64,000 nt of DNA from Persicitalea jodogahamensis (GTDB taxonomy: Bacteria; Bacteroidota; Bacteroidia; Cytophagales; Spirosomataceae). The notes below the pieces were generated by a model. That model saw nothing but the letters and a program-made list of their open reading frames with translations. It did no database searches and was not told where the DNA came from. The translations under genes were made by a program, and so were the position numbers. Of this stretch, positions 63,393 to 64,000 are shown piece by piece (the first letter of the stretch is position 1; every line of letters begins with the position of its first letter). Location: positions 713,632-777,631 of the forward strand of contig NZ_BMXF01000001.1 of the NCBI RefSeq assembly GCF_014651615.1, written 5' to 3'.

Positions 63393-64000
63393 TTACTTTC
63401 TAAATTCGGGCGAATAACGGATCGAAAACCAGATGCCGGTCGTGTAGAGGTTTACCTTTCCGATACCTACCCCGCGCAGAGGGATCCTGACATAAGGCTC
63501 GGCTATTAGTGAAAGACGTTTAGTGATGAACCGCTCATAGCCCACCGAGGCGTTGGCGTGGCTGAATAGGTTCCAGCCCGAAGGCTTCTTGCTTTCCCAC
63601 CTAGACATAGCTCCTGGATAGTAGGTGTCGTACTCATAAGTATACTTCTCCTTCTGCATCTTGTAAGAAGACACACCTGCTCCCACAAACCAGCGTGACG
63701 CGGGCCGCTGACTAATATCGAAACGAATATTGAGCGGCAGCTCAAACACTGTGCAACTACCGTCGACACTGCTGGGGCCCTGCGGCTGTTTGTAAGCCCA
63801 GGTCCATTCATATTCGCTGCCCTTTGCCTGGTACGTTTTCAGACTTCGGATGATACCCGTTTGCAACGACCAGCGACGGGCGATGCTGCCTTCCACCAGC
63901 AATGAAGCAGCCGGACCGGGATTCATCGAATGCATCATTTGTGATAGCCGAACCACGCTGATGTCAGGAGAAATGCCCAATCGAACCGACCACTTGGGTA
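63393..64000 (-). CDS. Outer-membrane beta-barrel protein, N-terminus outside the window
   Basis: The frame is open to the window edge; the visible part is about 202 residues with alternating barrel strands and the aromatic end TTGIWFSIRYSPEFRK. Near the edge it reads KWSVRLGISPDISVV, then LLVEGSIARRWSLQTGI. It looks like a porin-family (OmpA-barrel-like) protein. It is 40 nt before the Rieske gene and may be in its transcript. Function unknown. Confidence 0.75.
   Translation of the reverse strand, partial: PKWSVRLGISPDISVVRLSQMMHSMNPGPAASLLVEGSIARRWSLQTGIIRSLKTYQAKGSEYEWTWAYKQPQGPSSVDGSCTVFELPLNIRFDISQRPASRWFVGAGVSSYKMQKEKYTYEYDTYYPGAMSRWESKKPSGWNLFSHANASVGYERFITKRLSLIAEPYVRIPLRGVGIGKVNLYTTGIWFSIRYSPEFRK

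Overview
The window looks like chromosome of a Bacteroidetes bacterium of the order Cytophagales, most likely the Dyadobacter/Persicitalea/Spirosoma group. Four things point there: two SusC/SusD pairs, a type IX secretion (T9SS) sorting tail, a Bacteroidetes-style long SecA, and -7 promoter elements of the TAnnTTTG type. Gene density is high and base composition is moderate in GC, except for a clearly AT-richer patch at about 56.3-60.4 kb. I saw no rRNA, tRNA, CRISPR array, insertion sequence or prophage.

0-9.4 kb is mostly core: the start of an acyl-CoA carboxylase gene, then an envelope locus (MCE/MlaD protein and amidase diverging from an LptD-like protein), a DUF1338 protein, argH, and an FG-GAP lipoprotein with a haem motif coupled to argH. 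9.5-21 kb runs leftward: a PHM-like cytochrome, a large CRTAC1-type FG-GAP/UnbV protein and a vanadium-haloperoxidase-like protein form a tight operon, followed by a SusC/SusD pair. 21-29.6 kb holds argB, an S41 peptidase, a truncated haemoglobin, an FAD oxidoreductase, a YjjG nucleotidase, a CrtA-like monooxygenase, arfB and an MFS transporter.

29.6-39.1 kb contains a 2OG oxygenase, a broken acetyltransferase gene, secA, psd, a rhomboid protease, a prenyl synthase, a GNAT acetyltransferase and an M28 peptidase. 39.3-45.2 kb has a GT-C-like membrane protein, a TonB receptor/lipoprotein operon with an inverted repeat built into its promoter, and an orphan membrane protein.

45.3-48.6 kb is the most unusual part. 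A 56-codon peptide gene is followed by an LPLAT/LpxL-like acyltransferase homologue that lacks the usual catalytic acid. Divergent from it is a membrane-anchored LytTR regulator, and next comes a LuxR-type regulator with a degenerate receiver domain. A perfect 24-bp palindrome lies in the divergent intergenic region. I propose a peptide-based signalling or modification system; this is inference.

49-56.2 kb has a Tat-exported beta-propeller and a second SusC/SusD/LamG operon. The AT-richer patch that follows carries an XRE regulator, an SGNH-like protein without its catalytic residues, and a T9SS-exported sialate-esterase-like protein. 60.4-64 kb is a leftward group of hemerythrin, YceI, DUF5777 and Rieske proteins plus a partial outer-membrane protein.

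Across the window the octamer AAAGTACC/GGTACTTT recurs far more often than chance would give, but I did not find it in the AT-rich patch.
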